Source of the DNA: Tubiluchus corallicola
Taxonomy: Eukaryota > Priapulida > Priapulimorpha > Priapulimorphida > Tubiluchidae
DNA: 64,000 nt
Reading direction: 5' to 3'
Assembly: GCA_030141605.1 (NCBI GenBank)
Contig: JAQGDQ010000294.1
Span: 213,501-277,500, forward strand
Shown piece after piece: positions 39,590 through 53,000 of the stretch. How positions within the stretch are numbered: the first letter of the stretch is position 1; each line of letters starts with the position of its first letter. A program made the translations under genes and the position numbers. A model generated the notes under the pieces. That model made no database searches, was not told where the DNA came from, and saw only the letters and a program-made list of their open reading frames with translations.

Positions 39590-39860
39590 CTAATGCATCA
39601 TATACTACAAGGTTTGAAACAACTTTCACAGCTTTGGCAAAATCACGTGTCAAAACATCGCGGCCCACACATGCCGACGAAAACACACCACACGACATAT
39701 GCAGCTGGTGTCACCTACTGGCAATATCTTAAATTAAAATGCTCTACTCAACTGGATAATTTGCATTATAATTAGTCACCAGCGTAAGTTACCGAAAAAA
39801 GGGCTGTTTGTATACGGAACTTATAATGTGATTATTGGTGGAGTAATTTTAATACTAGCC

Positions 39861-40711
39861 CTCTAGTGGCTATCTACAAAACAACATCTTAGCTAGTGTT
39901 AGCAACAATAGTGTACAAAATATGAACACAAGTTTTCTACTGCTAACAAACCTAAATGCCTATTTTACATGTTAATTTTGCCCAATAATAAAAAACTGTT
40001 GCTAATTAGCATGTAATTTGCAGAAAGTCCTGCAGCAGTAGCTACTCTGTAACTGGGAGTTGTGTTGTTTCTTCCAACTAATTTACCATGACAAACATAG
40101 AATTTTTATACAAAAGGTGACTTCATTCCACTGAAGCAGTAACATAAAGTCACCAAAGTATAGAACCAAAGGCTAAAAAAGCTGCTTCTTTGTTGGCAGG
40201 TGTGAAGTGTCATGTGGAATTATGTATTGTATTCAGTGGCAGCTTCTAGCTAAGATTAGTGGGGGTGCTGTTTCAGAAATTTTTTAGCATTGTTTTAAAT
40301 TGTTTTAAAATGAAGCGAACATTGAAAATTAAGTTATTTAAATTTTCTCTAAATCAATTAAATAGAATAGCTGAAAGCATGATAATCGTCTAATTCTACA
40401 CATTTTATCACTTTCAAGACTATGCTACACGGTTTCTATACATAACACACGTCGAGTCAAAAAGAAACATTGCTTACACAACAGGGTCAGCACTGCATGA
40501 GCGACAGTGCTCTCTGTGCCTAGCATACTGCTTCTTATCACTGTCAAGTGCTTAACAACCAAACACCGAGTCGCTGGAACTGCAAAGTGCACAGTTCCGT
40601 CATGTACTCTTGTTCTGTACAAGGATTTACAAATATTGAATGTTATCGATAATAAAAGTCAAAATAGGGGGCCACACAGTTCCACAGTGCCTATACACAA
40701 GCTCCCACTGA
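39861..40711 (+). mobile_element. hAT-like non-autonomous element, copy B
   Basis: Near-identical to the left half of copy A (31554-32426) from TAGTGGCTATCTACAAAAC onward, in the same orientation. It ends in GCTCCCACTG, an hAT-type terminus. The leftmost bases of the terminus are missing or mutated. The centre (about 40290-40650) differs from copy A. It lies about 340 bp upstream of the LigB-like start codon. Confidence 0.65.
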
Positions 40712-40865
40712 CTGTAATTGTACCAAGTGAGAAATTGCTTATGCTGTCTGAATAGAGTTAAAAAGCAGTTAAACTTCTGAAAGTTGAATATACAGCATGC
40801 AGACCCACTTAAGCTCTGAAATACCAATCAAAAAGATGCCAACAACCAAAGTTGCATTTCTGTAC

Positions 40866-40871
40866 TTTATT
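40866..40871 (-). terminator. Candidate CEP70 polyadenylation signal
   Basis: A minus-strand AATAAA about 170 nt beyond the CEP70 stop codon. Confidence 0.55.
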
Positions 40872-41041
40872 TCTAAACAACATTCATAAGACAACAGTTC
40901 AAACTACACACACGCGTGCATTTGCACGTACACACACATATATAGTCTGGCAAATATAAATAGTGTAAAAATACACCTGAGTGATATGTCTACAGCAAAC
41001 AATCATACATAAATGCTATGTTGTGCGTGAAGCTGTCACAT

Positions 41042-44000
41042 CTAGATTGTTGATACATGAGAACTCTTCAGGTCTCTTACAGCATTAACAACTTGATCCA
41101 ACTGATCCACATCTGCAAAGGAAAAGCTGTTAAAGTATTTGCCAAAAAAATTTTTCCATAAAATGCACGTCACATGTGGTAGAAGACAATGAAGTTTGTC
41201 AATAGGCAATAGAATTTGTCATTTACTGATTTGTGCACGGTGAACCCTGAGTCTCAATAGTGCTGTCGAAATAACGGGCATTGTTGATAATAGTGACATG
41301 GTCTTTATTGCTTACATTTTAATGTAGACTTGCATCAACATCAGTAACACTTTTATTTCTCATTTACTCAGGCAGTCAGAATTGAACAACCTTTGTTATC
41401 GTCATAGTAAAACAGATGTTACTTTGTTGGGATATTTACTTTTATGTACGGACAGTTAAGGCTAAGGCTACGCTTAGCTTAACTCACATCAAATGAAAGG
41501 TCTCAATCTAATGTTGTCTTACAGGTGATTTGTTTATCGCATTGTGACCATTGGGAAACAAGAAGTAAAAAACTCCATATTTGCTAATTTTTCGAAACTT
41601 ATACACCTTAGCTTCAAAAAACAGAATGTTATGGGCCATCTGCACCCAAGGCTTTAACCATATTTGGTATTTGTGGGAGGCCTATAAAAATCTTCTTAAA
41701 TACGTATTCATTTTTTTCTTCAAAATTTCAACAAGTGCAAAAAGCAATCACATGATCTTTTGTGAAAATCTTTGTGGGAACACCAAATAAAGAAAAGCTC
41801 AACTACAAGGTGTGGTGCACCTCTTTTACAGAGTAAGGCAAATCATGAATATATACAGTCAACCTCGGGTATAAGGTACTCGCTTATAAGGGACACTCGC
41901 TTATAACGGACCACCAACACCAGTCCCGATTTTCCGTAACGTTTTTCCTATGTAAAAATCTTCGTACGCAAGGTACTCGGATATAAGGGACTTTCGGTTA
42001 TAAGAGATGATATCTTCAGGTTCCGCATAATAGAAACCCATTTAAATAACCTCGCATATAAGGGACCCTATGATTAAAGTGATATTGATCGATTTTTAAC
42101 CTCAATTTTTCGCAAACTCGGTTTCCACGCTCACATACATCTCGCATCACTGAAGGAGCTTCCTACATACCGTTTGCACTGAATGCGTAGCAATAATCCA
42201 TAAAAACATGGGTAAAAGTACAGAAAAGTACAGGTCTAGATACACCCTCGGTCTGACTCAACTTCGGATATAAGGGATGATTTTTTCCGCTCCCGAGGTG
42301 TCCCTTATATCCAAGGTTGACTGTAGTTCGATGTGGCAGTTCAAATCAATCTTTCCTTTCAAACTCACTAGTAATATACAGTTTCTTTCTTATTACATGA
42401 TCAACTGCTATAGACACTTGTAAAATTTTAGTTCCACACAGGTTTACTTTCAATCAATCAGTTTAAATTGTCGGCTTTTCACTGCTGTTGCAGCTGTTGT
42501 TGCTACTCGTCATACAACTTTTGTTGCTGTTGTTACTGGTGATAACAACAGTGACAACGATGATGAATATAAACAAGCAGATGCTGAGAATGGCACTGAC
42601 TACAATGGCGGCTATCACGATGACGACAATGATGATGATGATGATGATGATGACGTTGACAATGATGATGATGATGACAGTGGTGATGATGATGATGATG
42701 ATGCTACACGTTGCTTAAAATAAATCCTATCCATCTGACAAAAAATGGTGATGCTTCAATAGTTAGAAATAATACCATAATACAATTATATCTTTGTACA
42801 AAACATAGAAAGCTAAAATATTATGATAGTATACTTAGAATGTCCATCAGATCCAAGGCCATCTTTTGGAAATTTGGTATAAGTTCTTCATACTCCTGCA
42901 ATTTACTGAAACAAAAATGGGTTAATTACTATAATAGCAAAACAAAGCCTACCCACTGGTTCATTACCAGTACCAGGTGCCTTTGTTTATAATCACCTGT
43001 TTGTTCTTTATCATAAGGATATAGAAGTCAGTACAGTTTGTAAGCATTCACAGATAGATTTTGAAGTACATGAAAAAAGCTTTACAATTTTTTAAAATGT
43101 TATCAAAGCTTAAGAATGACTGAATGAAGTTAGTACAGTATGTAAGCATTAACAGATAGATTTTGAAGTGCATGAAAAAAGCTTTACAATTTTTTAAAAT
43201 GTTATCAAAGCATAAGAATGACTGAATGAAGTTAGTACAGTAAGTAAGCATTAATAGATAGATTTTGAAGTGCATGAAAAAAGCTTTACAATTTTTAAAA
43301 TGTTATCAAAGCTTAAGAATGACTGAATGAAGTTAGTACAGTATGTAAGCATTAACAGATAGATTTTGAAGTACATGAAAAAAGCTTTACAATTTTTTAA
43401 AATGTTATCAAAGCTTAAGAATGACTGAATGAAGTTAGTACAGTATGTAAGCATTAACAGATAGATTTTGAAGTACATGAAAAAAGCTTTACAATTTTTT
43501 AAAATGTTATCAAAGCTTAAGAATGACTGAATGAAGTTAGTACAGTATGTAAGCATTAACAGATAGATTTTGAAGTACATGAAAAAAGCTTTACAATTTT
43601 TTAAAATGTTATCAAAGCTTAAGAATGACTGAATGAAGTTAGTACAGTATGTAAGCATTAATAGATAGATTTTGAAGTGCATGAAAAAAGCTTTACAATT
43701 TTTTAAAATGTATTCAAAACATAAGAATGACAACACTAGGTAAAAAACACAACAAAACAAAAAACAACACAGTCAGTGTTGGAAATGAACAGCACACCTG
43801 TCTATGTTATCAAAACATAAGAATGACAACACTAGGTGTCAGTGTTGGAAATGAACAGCACACCTGTCTATGTTATCAAAACATAAGAATGACAACACTA
43901 GGTGTCAGTGTTGGAAATGAAATGCACACCTGTCTATGTTATCAAAACATAAGAATGACAACACTAGGTGTCAGTGTTGGAAATGAACAGCACACCTGTC

Positions 44001-47000
44001 TATGTTATCAAAACATAAGAATGACAACACTAGGTGTCAGTGTTGGAAATGAACAGCACACCTGTCTATGTTATCAAAACATAAGAATGACAACACTAGC
44101 TGTCAGTGTTGGAAATGAACAGCACACCTGTCTATGTTATCAAAACATAAGAATGACAACACTAGGTGTCAGTGTTGGAAATGAACAGCACACCTGTCTA
44201 TGTTATCAAAACATAAGAATGACAACACTAGGTGTCAGTGTTGGAAATGAACAGCACACCTGTCTATGTTGTCAATGGTAAGATTCTGCAACTGCCATAC
44301 TACACCTCGCCGCTCCGCTGTCTGTACGAGAACCGCGACTTCGTTAACGACAGCCACTGACGAAGACGATGCGTCTAAAGTCAAAAAACAAATCCAATGT
44401 TTTCTTGCACAAACCAATTTTTAATCTCAAGAATTGCCATTGTAATAAAGCTTAGTGAGAGATAAAAATGTATTAATAATGCAATGTAAATTACTTTGTC
44501 TATTGGTCATGCCAAATTTACGTGCTTTTGATAATGAGAAAAACGTAATTAATTGCAAATAAATTATGCAAGCTGATTGATAATAAATAATGCAAAAAGA
44601 AAGCAATTTAGTAGAATCATATTTCATCACGGAGCACGAATTTTAAATTACGAACCTAATTTGATCAGTGAGCAGATCGTGTTCTTCATATTACGCAGCT
44701 CTTCTAGCTGGTTATGAATGTCGACTATCCTAGTGACAGCGTGGCTAAGCGTCTTGATTCCAAACACTTCTTGCAGGCAAGCATACAGGTCTCGATAAGC
44801 AACCAGATTCTCCTTTATCAAATGAAATGAGAATCAGACATTTCAAAAACTCATATCAAATATAATTAAAACTACTAGCAAAATAAATAATTTTCGAAAA
44901 AACGTCGAAGACTTCACAGCTTAAAAAATTGTACAGACTTGATCATGGATCATTTTTAACAGTTATACAGTTGCCTAACACTAATTTATCTATCACAATA
45001 GGCAATAAATGCCTTGAGTATTTTGTTTTAATTGCACGTGATTAGTTCCTAAGGTCAACAACAGACCAGGAATGCCTTTAGTAGCCAATAGTTGAAGCAA
45101 AGTGGATGAGAGTAAAATGCAAGATATATACCATGACAGTGTTGTAAATCATTACATTTAAATGCGTGTAATGAAGATATTTCAAATTAAATAAAAAAAC
45201 ATTGTTGATAAAATAAAAAATGGCTGTGAGCAAAGTAAAAAAATTGTCGTTAAAATGAAACGTGCGTCGTTAAGTGAGAAAAAGGTGTGAAATGTCCAGC
45301 GTCGTTAAAACAGAGCGTCACTAAACGGGGATCCGTTTACCATAGTGAATAAGATAGTTATAAGAAATGTATTAATAAGACTTACCTGCTTTTCAGCAAT
45401 GGTTGGTGAATGTAGCAACCTGTCTTCAACGAGCCACCTCACTGAATCAGTCATTTCTGCCACAGAGATCTGATTGCTAGGGGAGGGAAAAAGAGATTCG
45501 TCCTTCTTATCACTCGTCAGCTTCTGCCACTTATTCAACTCTCTTTGTAGAGCCTGTCAAAACCGTAATATTTATATTAGTGATTCGCTGCACAGTCCAG
45601 GTACAGTAAGTTCCAAGTAGGAAAACTAGGCAATTGTTTAGACTCAATCACATTTTAGTTTACTGTCCAAAATATACATTTTCTTGCCTATAACAGTTAA
45701 TAATAGTTCCTTATATTTGAACATTTAGCTTAGAAAGTTAATTAATGGCAACCAAACACTGCTATTGCTTACGTCACAAACTAAAAACAGTTTGTGCAAT
45801 GGTTGGCATCTTCCCTTGCGAGTCAAGCACATTTGCGTAAGTATTACAGTACTGCTTAAATGCATGATATCGCAAAAATGAGCTCTACGTCATATGACAT
45901 CAGAAACTAACACTACAGTTCATGATCATGGTTATCACGGTACCGCCTTCTATTTGTCGGCCACGCGAATGTGAGAAAAAAGCGCCGTTGCCAATCTTAG
46001 TAAATTCACTGAGCTGCGCGTAGATTTGAAACTTTAATGAAATTTGAGTATCCGAGGTAATTATTATTTAATCTAAGCTATGATTTAAAATAAGCTATTG
46101 TAGTTTTCAATATTTTAGAGCATAATTTATTCTGAACTCGTGTTTACACAATTGTCCGGTTTCCTTTAAGTATTAAATGCATTTCGTGCTATCGTTTATG
46201 CGAATTTTACATATATTGTGGCATGGTTGACAGAAAAACCTTGAACTGCTTTTAATATCCGTTTTTGTAATCTTTTTCTAACCAGTCATCTCTGCTACTG
46301 TACACACAGCATGCAGAGAAAAGCTACGGCACTAATAACTTATTGAATATCCGTGATACCAAAATGAATTTTACCACACAATACGGGGCTTCATAGTTAC
46401 TGACTTGTAAAGATAAATGTTCACATTATGCATTAGCTTGTCGACAGTGGCTTCAATTTCACCTAGAACATTTTCACAAGTTAACGAGATATTGAACTCT
46501 GATTAGTGAGCCAATTAGTGAGCTCATTATTCACTAATGTGATGCATTTCACAAAGGTAGCTGAGTTCGTTAATTTTGTGATAACTTAACGTGCTTTCTG
46601 AGCAGGCGACAAACAAAAGAAGTTTAACAATGTAACAAGTGTTAGTGATATTGTTTTAATGAAATCTTTATCAAATGGGGGTTAGATTATCCAACGATTA
46701 AGTAGTGCAGTGCAAGGTTTCTAGGTTTCTGAAGTTTATTGCAGAATGAGTTGAACTTTAAACATACAGGGGGCGCCGCTTATTAGAATCACGATTAACA
46801 GACTTAGTCACTTAATTGACTCAAAAACACGTGGAATGGGCCGCTTCTATTCAAATATACATAAAAACTGTCGGTAATTGACTCAATACTTTTCCTGCAC
46901 ATACTTAAAATAAGATACTTTTGTGTACCCAAAGAGTTTTTACTGCTTTTATGTCATATTTACATCGATGTTGTGCACTATAATATATGTAGAAACAGTC

Positions 47001-50000
47001 ATGTTAAGTACAGCTTCGTCTGTAAGTAAGTACATTATGTTTATCATAAGTGCTAATATGTTAGCTGAGCAGTTTTGCTTTGAATCTGTCACCCGCCTAT
47101 CCTCTGCAATTGACCTCGTTGTTTCTGGAAGCTGAACATTTAATCACTTGACCAGCGATTTGCTTTTGACATTCCTGATGCTTTTCACAAGGTCATCACC
47201 AACTGCAGCTCAAGCACTAGGTGACCAGGTGTTTTGTGTGAACATGTACAGCCAACAGTGACAAGTTTTTCAATGTTTTTATCACTATGAGAATTTCATA
47301 AACCAACTTCTTCGTGAAGAAATGAAGAACTAACTTTGCATGAATTTCTGTAATTTCTAATGGTAAAAATCATTAAAATCATTTTTGGGAATTTTTCTTT
47401 TTTTTATTAATTCACTTTTGCTACTAAACGAAATGCTACTAATAAACTATGTTTCTTAAATATTTGAACATGGGTATTTTTGACGTTAATTTGTTTCTGA
47501 AATTCATTTGAAGCCTTTGCAATGTATACTAAGTTGATGAGTGATGAATCGTACTTGTATATTAGTAATATACTAAACCCTTCGGCTAATTGACTCATTC
47601 AGTTAATTGGGTCAAAACACTTCCGTCCAAAAGCGAGTCTATTAAGTGGCACCTACTGTACTGGAGAAATATTGGAAAACATTGTACTAGGCAGCTTTTC
47701 CATACTAGTGAGTTACAGGTTTTAATATTAATATTAATACTAAAGCTGTAAGTTTTAATATTATAAGCTTGGATGGAACGCTTCAAAAATCAATACAGAA
47801 TCAGAAGCTAAAGGACGAATTGCATTGTACAGATTTATTTACAGCTAAAAATAATGCGTAGATAATTACTGTAATTATAATAAGGAACATGCCTTTCCCT
47901 CCGACTTAAAATATTAAAAGCATTTCAGCATGTAATAAAGCATTTATCGCTTGAATAAAATTTAGGTAATAAAAAATAATTTATTAATTTTGATTTTATC
48001 TCTCTGCCATGCCACAATAAAATAAAAAATTATCTAACACACATCGAGATAATGTTAAGAACTTATCATTGCTAATAAATAATTATTATTATTTAGTTCT
48101 ACTGAGTAGCTTAAATACTCAACTTTCCAGCAAGGACCATTTACTAATAGATAGTTTTTCGCACGAACGTCCTACGATTAAAATATATTGCAATAATGAT
48201 TAAAAAATAAACCTCTATTGAAAAGGGGCCTATGAAAATAGAAATACAGTGTTCCCTCATTTATCGCGGGTGTTCCGTGCCAGGCTCACCCGCGATAAGT
48301 GAATTTCCGCGAAGTAGGGATGCTATACTTATTTTAGTAGTTATACATTATTTTAAGTCTTTATAAGCCCTCCCCACACTCTTATACATAAGCCTTTCCT
48401 ATTCCATTAATAATTTTTCCCATACTGTACATGTACCTTTTAAAAACTTTCCTAAAATATTCATAAAAATGTTTTAAACTCTTAAACCTAGATACGTAAT
48501 TTTGACGGAGTACCGCAAAAACCCTCGAAACAGCGAAAATACCGCGATAAATATTTTACAATAATATTTTTGAAAACCCGTGAAACAGCGAGTCCGTGAT
48601 AAACGAACCGCAAAGTAACGAGGGAACACTGTACTTGTAAATATACCTCTAAACTAATAGTATTATTGCGCCATGTTGTTAACGTTGGTAGTACATGATA
48701 CCACTGACGCTCACACCACACGGCATGCTTAGCCCGGTATTTATCTCTCAGAGGTGGGAAAGGTTGTTGAGCATGAGACTTGCTGTTCACTAACAGAACA
48801 ACATCATTTAGTGCCTAGAAATGGAAAATATACGCTTGTATTCAAGACATAGCAAAACTAATATTTGCCAAAACATTTCCGTTCTATAGGTAATGGGATG
48901 TACTGTTCAAAATACAATAAGTCCTGTCTAAATATATGGTATCTATGACCGTATTCCTCAAAGACGAATGCGGGTTGGCTTTTCTCAATTAAGCTTTGAC
49001 CCGAGTCAGAAAGGATGTAAAAACTATGATGGAACCCCTGTTTTACCTACCTGTAGATGCAGTGCCCCTTTTGAAACAATTAGTCATTTTCTAATTAGCT
49101 GCCCATCATATCACCAGGCTCGAGATATATTACTAAGCGAAGTCTGTACTTCGTTAATTCCCCGTAACATTAGAATTAATTTTTGTCAACAAATGAACTC
49201 GTTTATCTGCTTCTTCGTGGCAATCAACACTTAAACAGCACTTCTACCCATTCTATTAGTTTATATTGATTACATATTAATACTAATGTCTTTCTCAACA
49301 TTATGCTATGTATGTATTTGTACTGCTAGTAGTCATACTGTAATTCTACTGTTTGTTTATTGTGTGTACTTTTCTAATGTTACAATCCGTTAGCAAGAAT
49401 TCTGTCTATCAGTTGTAAAATTATCTGTTCAAGCCCTAGCATAATCTCTGTTATTCAATAAAACTACACTCAAATCTCGATGTGCCGGACAAAAGCTGAG
49501 AGACGTCGGTCGAATTTGCCGATTCTCTGTATATTGCAATACTAAGCTAATAGAGTAGCCACCGTGTATTAGACTCACGGTAAAGTAGAATCAATTTCCT
49601 ACTTGTCTCAAAATCATCTGGTATGAGCTGCTCCTATGCGGAGGTGTATAAAAACTATTGGCAATTGACTCAAATAACTCCACATAACTGATTGTAAACC
49701 GCTTAGACAAACTGATTAAACCCCTTAAACACACTGACATACAAGCTACACACGTGTCATTACATGCCGTTTGGCTGTAAACAAAGTGACGGCCCGCCAA
49801 CTAGCGGTCAGCTCACGAAATAACAGGCCGTGTCAGTAGTATGCGGGACTTTTTAAAGGATCAGATTTTGTCCGAATTTTTTGACATCCGTGAAGCAAGG
49901 TCAGGCAAACCGAGATATGAGAGTACATTTAAACATACGTATAATAAAATCAATGCATCCCAAGACATGAAACTTTGCATTTTGCACATATAGGAAGAAA

Positions 50001-53000
50001 ACGATGAGGAAAGAGTTTCTACATTAAATCTCAACCTTTTGCATCTTCTTTATAGACATGAACAATTTGGAAAGTCTTTGGATATCTGCCACAAGCTGAT
50101 CTACATCATAAATCTGCATTTCATCACAAATAGCCTGAAAAAGCATCAACAAAAAATGAAAAATGAATGAAAAGCAGCATTAAGAGAAAGACATCGTGTT
50201 CACTAACCTCAGGACAATTTAGTAGATACTAGTTGTAAAACTAGTAAACACTAATTTGCTTGACACTAGTTAATTATCCTATGGGTGAGTTTCATCACTT
50301 CCCCTTCAATTCACTTTGATTACATGGACACAGAACAATGGGTGAGTTTCATCACTTCCCCTTCAATACACTTTGATTACAAGGCCACAGAACAATGGGT
50401 GAGTTTCATCACTTCCCCTTCAATACACTTTGATTACATGGACAGAGAACAATGGGTGAGTTTCATCACTTCCCCTTCAATTCACTTTGATTACATGGAC
50501 ACAGAACAATGGGTGAGTTTCATCACTTCCCCTTCAATACACTTTGATTACATGGACACACAACAATGGGTGAGTTTCATCACTTCCCCTTCAATTCACT
50601 TTGATTACATGGACACACAACAATGGGTGAGTTTCATCACTTTCCCTTAAATTCACATTGATTACATGGACACAGAATAATGGGTGAGTTTCATCACTTT
50701 CCCTTCAATTCACTTTGATTACATGGACACAGAACAATGGGTGAGTTTCATCATTTCCCCTTCAATACACTTTGATTACAAGGCCACAGAACAATGGGTG
50801 AGTTTCATCACTTCCCCTTCAATACACTTTGATTACATGGACACACAACAATGGGTAAGTTTCATCACTTCCCCTTCAATTCACTTTGATTACATGGACA
50901 CAGAACAATGGGTGAGTTTCACCATTTCCCCTTCAATTCACTTTGATTACATGGACACAGGTGTCTTAAGTGTCTTAACCACACTCAAAACATTTTACTG
51001 CTACTGTATGAGCACAGACATAACTAAATGATTACAAATTACCTAATTTGTAATCATTTAGTTATGTCTGTGCTCATACAGTAGCAGAAAAGTTAAAGAT
51101 CTTATAAGACCTATTTTGAATGGTGTGGTACTGAAGCAGTTAATCATGCAAAGCTACCCTGTTTCTGCATTATAAATGCTGATTATACACTAGCTTTCTA
51201 GAAAAAGTTCACTTCACAGTCAACAGTTTTAATAATACTTTTATTACAGATACCTTCAATGTGCAGCGACATTCGCTAGTTGTTAAACTGTCTATGGCTT
51301 TGCTCTTCTCGGAGAACTCTCCCAATCTACCAGGTTTACGCTTGTTTTTATTTGCTTCCAATTTTGTTTGAAACTTTTTCAACTCTGCATTCATCACTTT
51401 AACTTTCTGTTGCAGTTCTCTGTATTTGTACAGCTCCGGCCTAAAAAAAGTTCGGTTTTCCGTATAAAAGTTCGGTTTTCCGAAAAAAACTTCGCTTTTC
51501 CGTATAAAAGTTCGCTTTTCCGTATAAAAGTTCGCTTTTCCGTATAAAAGTTCGGTTTTCCGAATAAAAGTTCGGTTTTTCGTATAAAAGTTCGCTTTTC
51601 CGTATAAAAGTTCGCTTTTCGGTATAAAAGTTCGGTTTTTCGTATAAAAGTTCGGTTTTCCGAATAAAAGTTTGGTTTTCCGAATAAAGGTTCGGTTTTT
51701 GGTATAAAAGTTCGGTTTTCGATATAAAAGTTCGGTTTTCGGTATAAAAGTTCGGTTTTCTGAATAAAAGTTTGATTTTCTGAATAATAGTTCGGGTTTC
51801 CGTATAAAAGTTCGGTTTTCCATATAAAAGTTCGGTTTTCTGGATAAGAAGTAAAAAAACACTTGATTTTTTATAAAAGTGTAAATAATTGTCATTTTAC
51901 TTTTCCCATAAATTAAATAAAAATCTTACCTAGAGTTTAACTCCATCACAAGAATGTGCTTTTCATTTTCCAATAATTCTACTTTTTCTTCAGCATCTTT
52001 CAATTTGGCCTGACAAGCCTACAGAAAAGAAAATGTTGTACAATTAAATGAAAGTGAGTGTCAATGATGCATTAAGCCAGGGTTACACTGAGGCTTACAG
52101 CATTTTTGTGAAGATCGAAAAGTCCTACAGCTGGCAAAAAATTCTGGAAACTGAATTTTGTCGCCCAAGTTGCAAATCATTCACAAAAAGTTCTAAATAA
52201 TTTCCTGCAATTTTTGCCACTTTTTTTTTTAAATTTCGGGCTTTCTTCACTGGCGAACTTCGCACATGTCAGGCGACTTCAGCAACAATTACGCAACAAG
52301 GCGAATGTTGCACAACATGTTTGTGCATGTTCAGTGACTTCAGCGACACTTACAGAACAAAGCGAATGTTGCACGACATGTTTGCGCATGTTAGGCAATT
52401 TCAGCAACATTTACGCAACAAGGCGAATGTTGCATGACATTCGTGTGGGTATATTGCAATCATTTCACGACCATTTCACAGGATTTTCGCAGAAAGAAGT
52501 GCAAGACAAATAAGGTGCTCGAAAACGTCGCTATAATGTTGAAATTAGTCGCAAATCCATTGCAGGACTCTCTAAATGTTCTCCAAATTTTTGCAAATTT
52601 TGAAATTGTTGACAAACATTACGAATAACTGGCGACATATGTGCACAAGTTTCGCTCACACTCATACAACTTGACGACTGTTTAAAGAAGTTTTGAGGAA
52701 GCGGCGACTTTTGCAACTCTGAAGCTTGAACATTATAAAAAATTTTGTCAATGCCAGCAACCTTTTGGCAATAATGATGGAACACCTACGAATGTGTTAA
52801 TTTAAATTTAGTAATTTTGTTAAAATAACAGACAACAATCATACATAAAACTAAGTGACTAATACTTTAATTATGCGAAGTTGTGATACAAGTTCTGCAA
52901 ATTAGCAATAGCTTATCAACCATAATCTCTTGTAACTCCTGCTATTAGTGTCTTTATTATTAATTCGATAAACAATTTAAGGTATTAAAAACTTCAACAA

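Noticed and set aside
43251-44281. 169- and 184-codon periodic frames
   Set aside because: They are produced by the 102-bp and 66-bp arrays inside a CEP70 intron. One is antisense to the gene.
50285-51031. 121- and 115-codon frames with a 19-residue period
   Set aside because: Arithmetic effect of the 57-bp array in a CEP70 intron.
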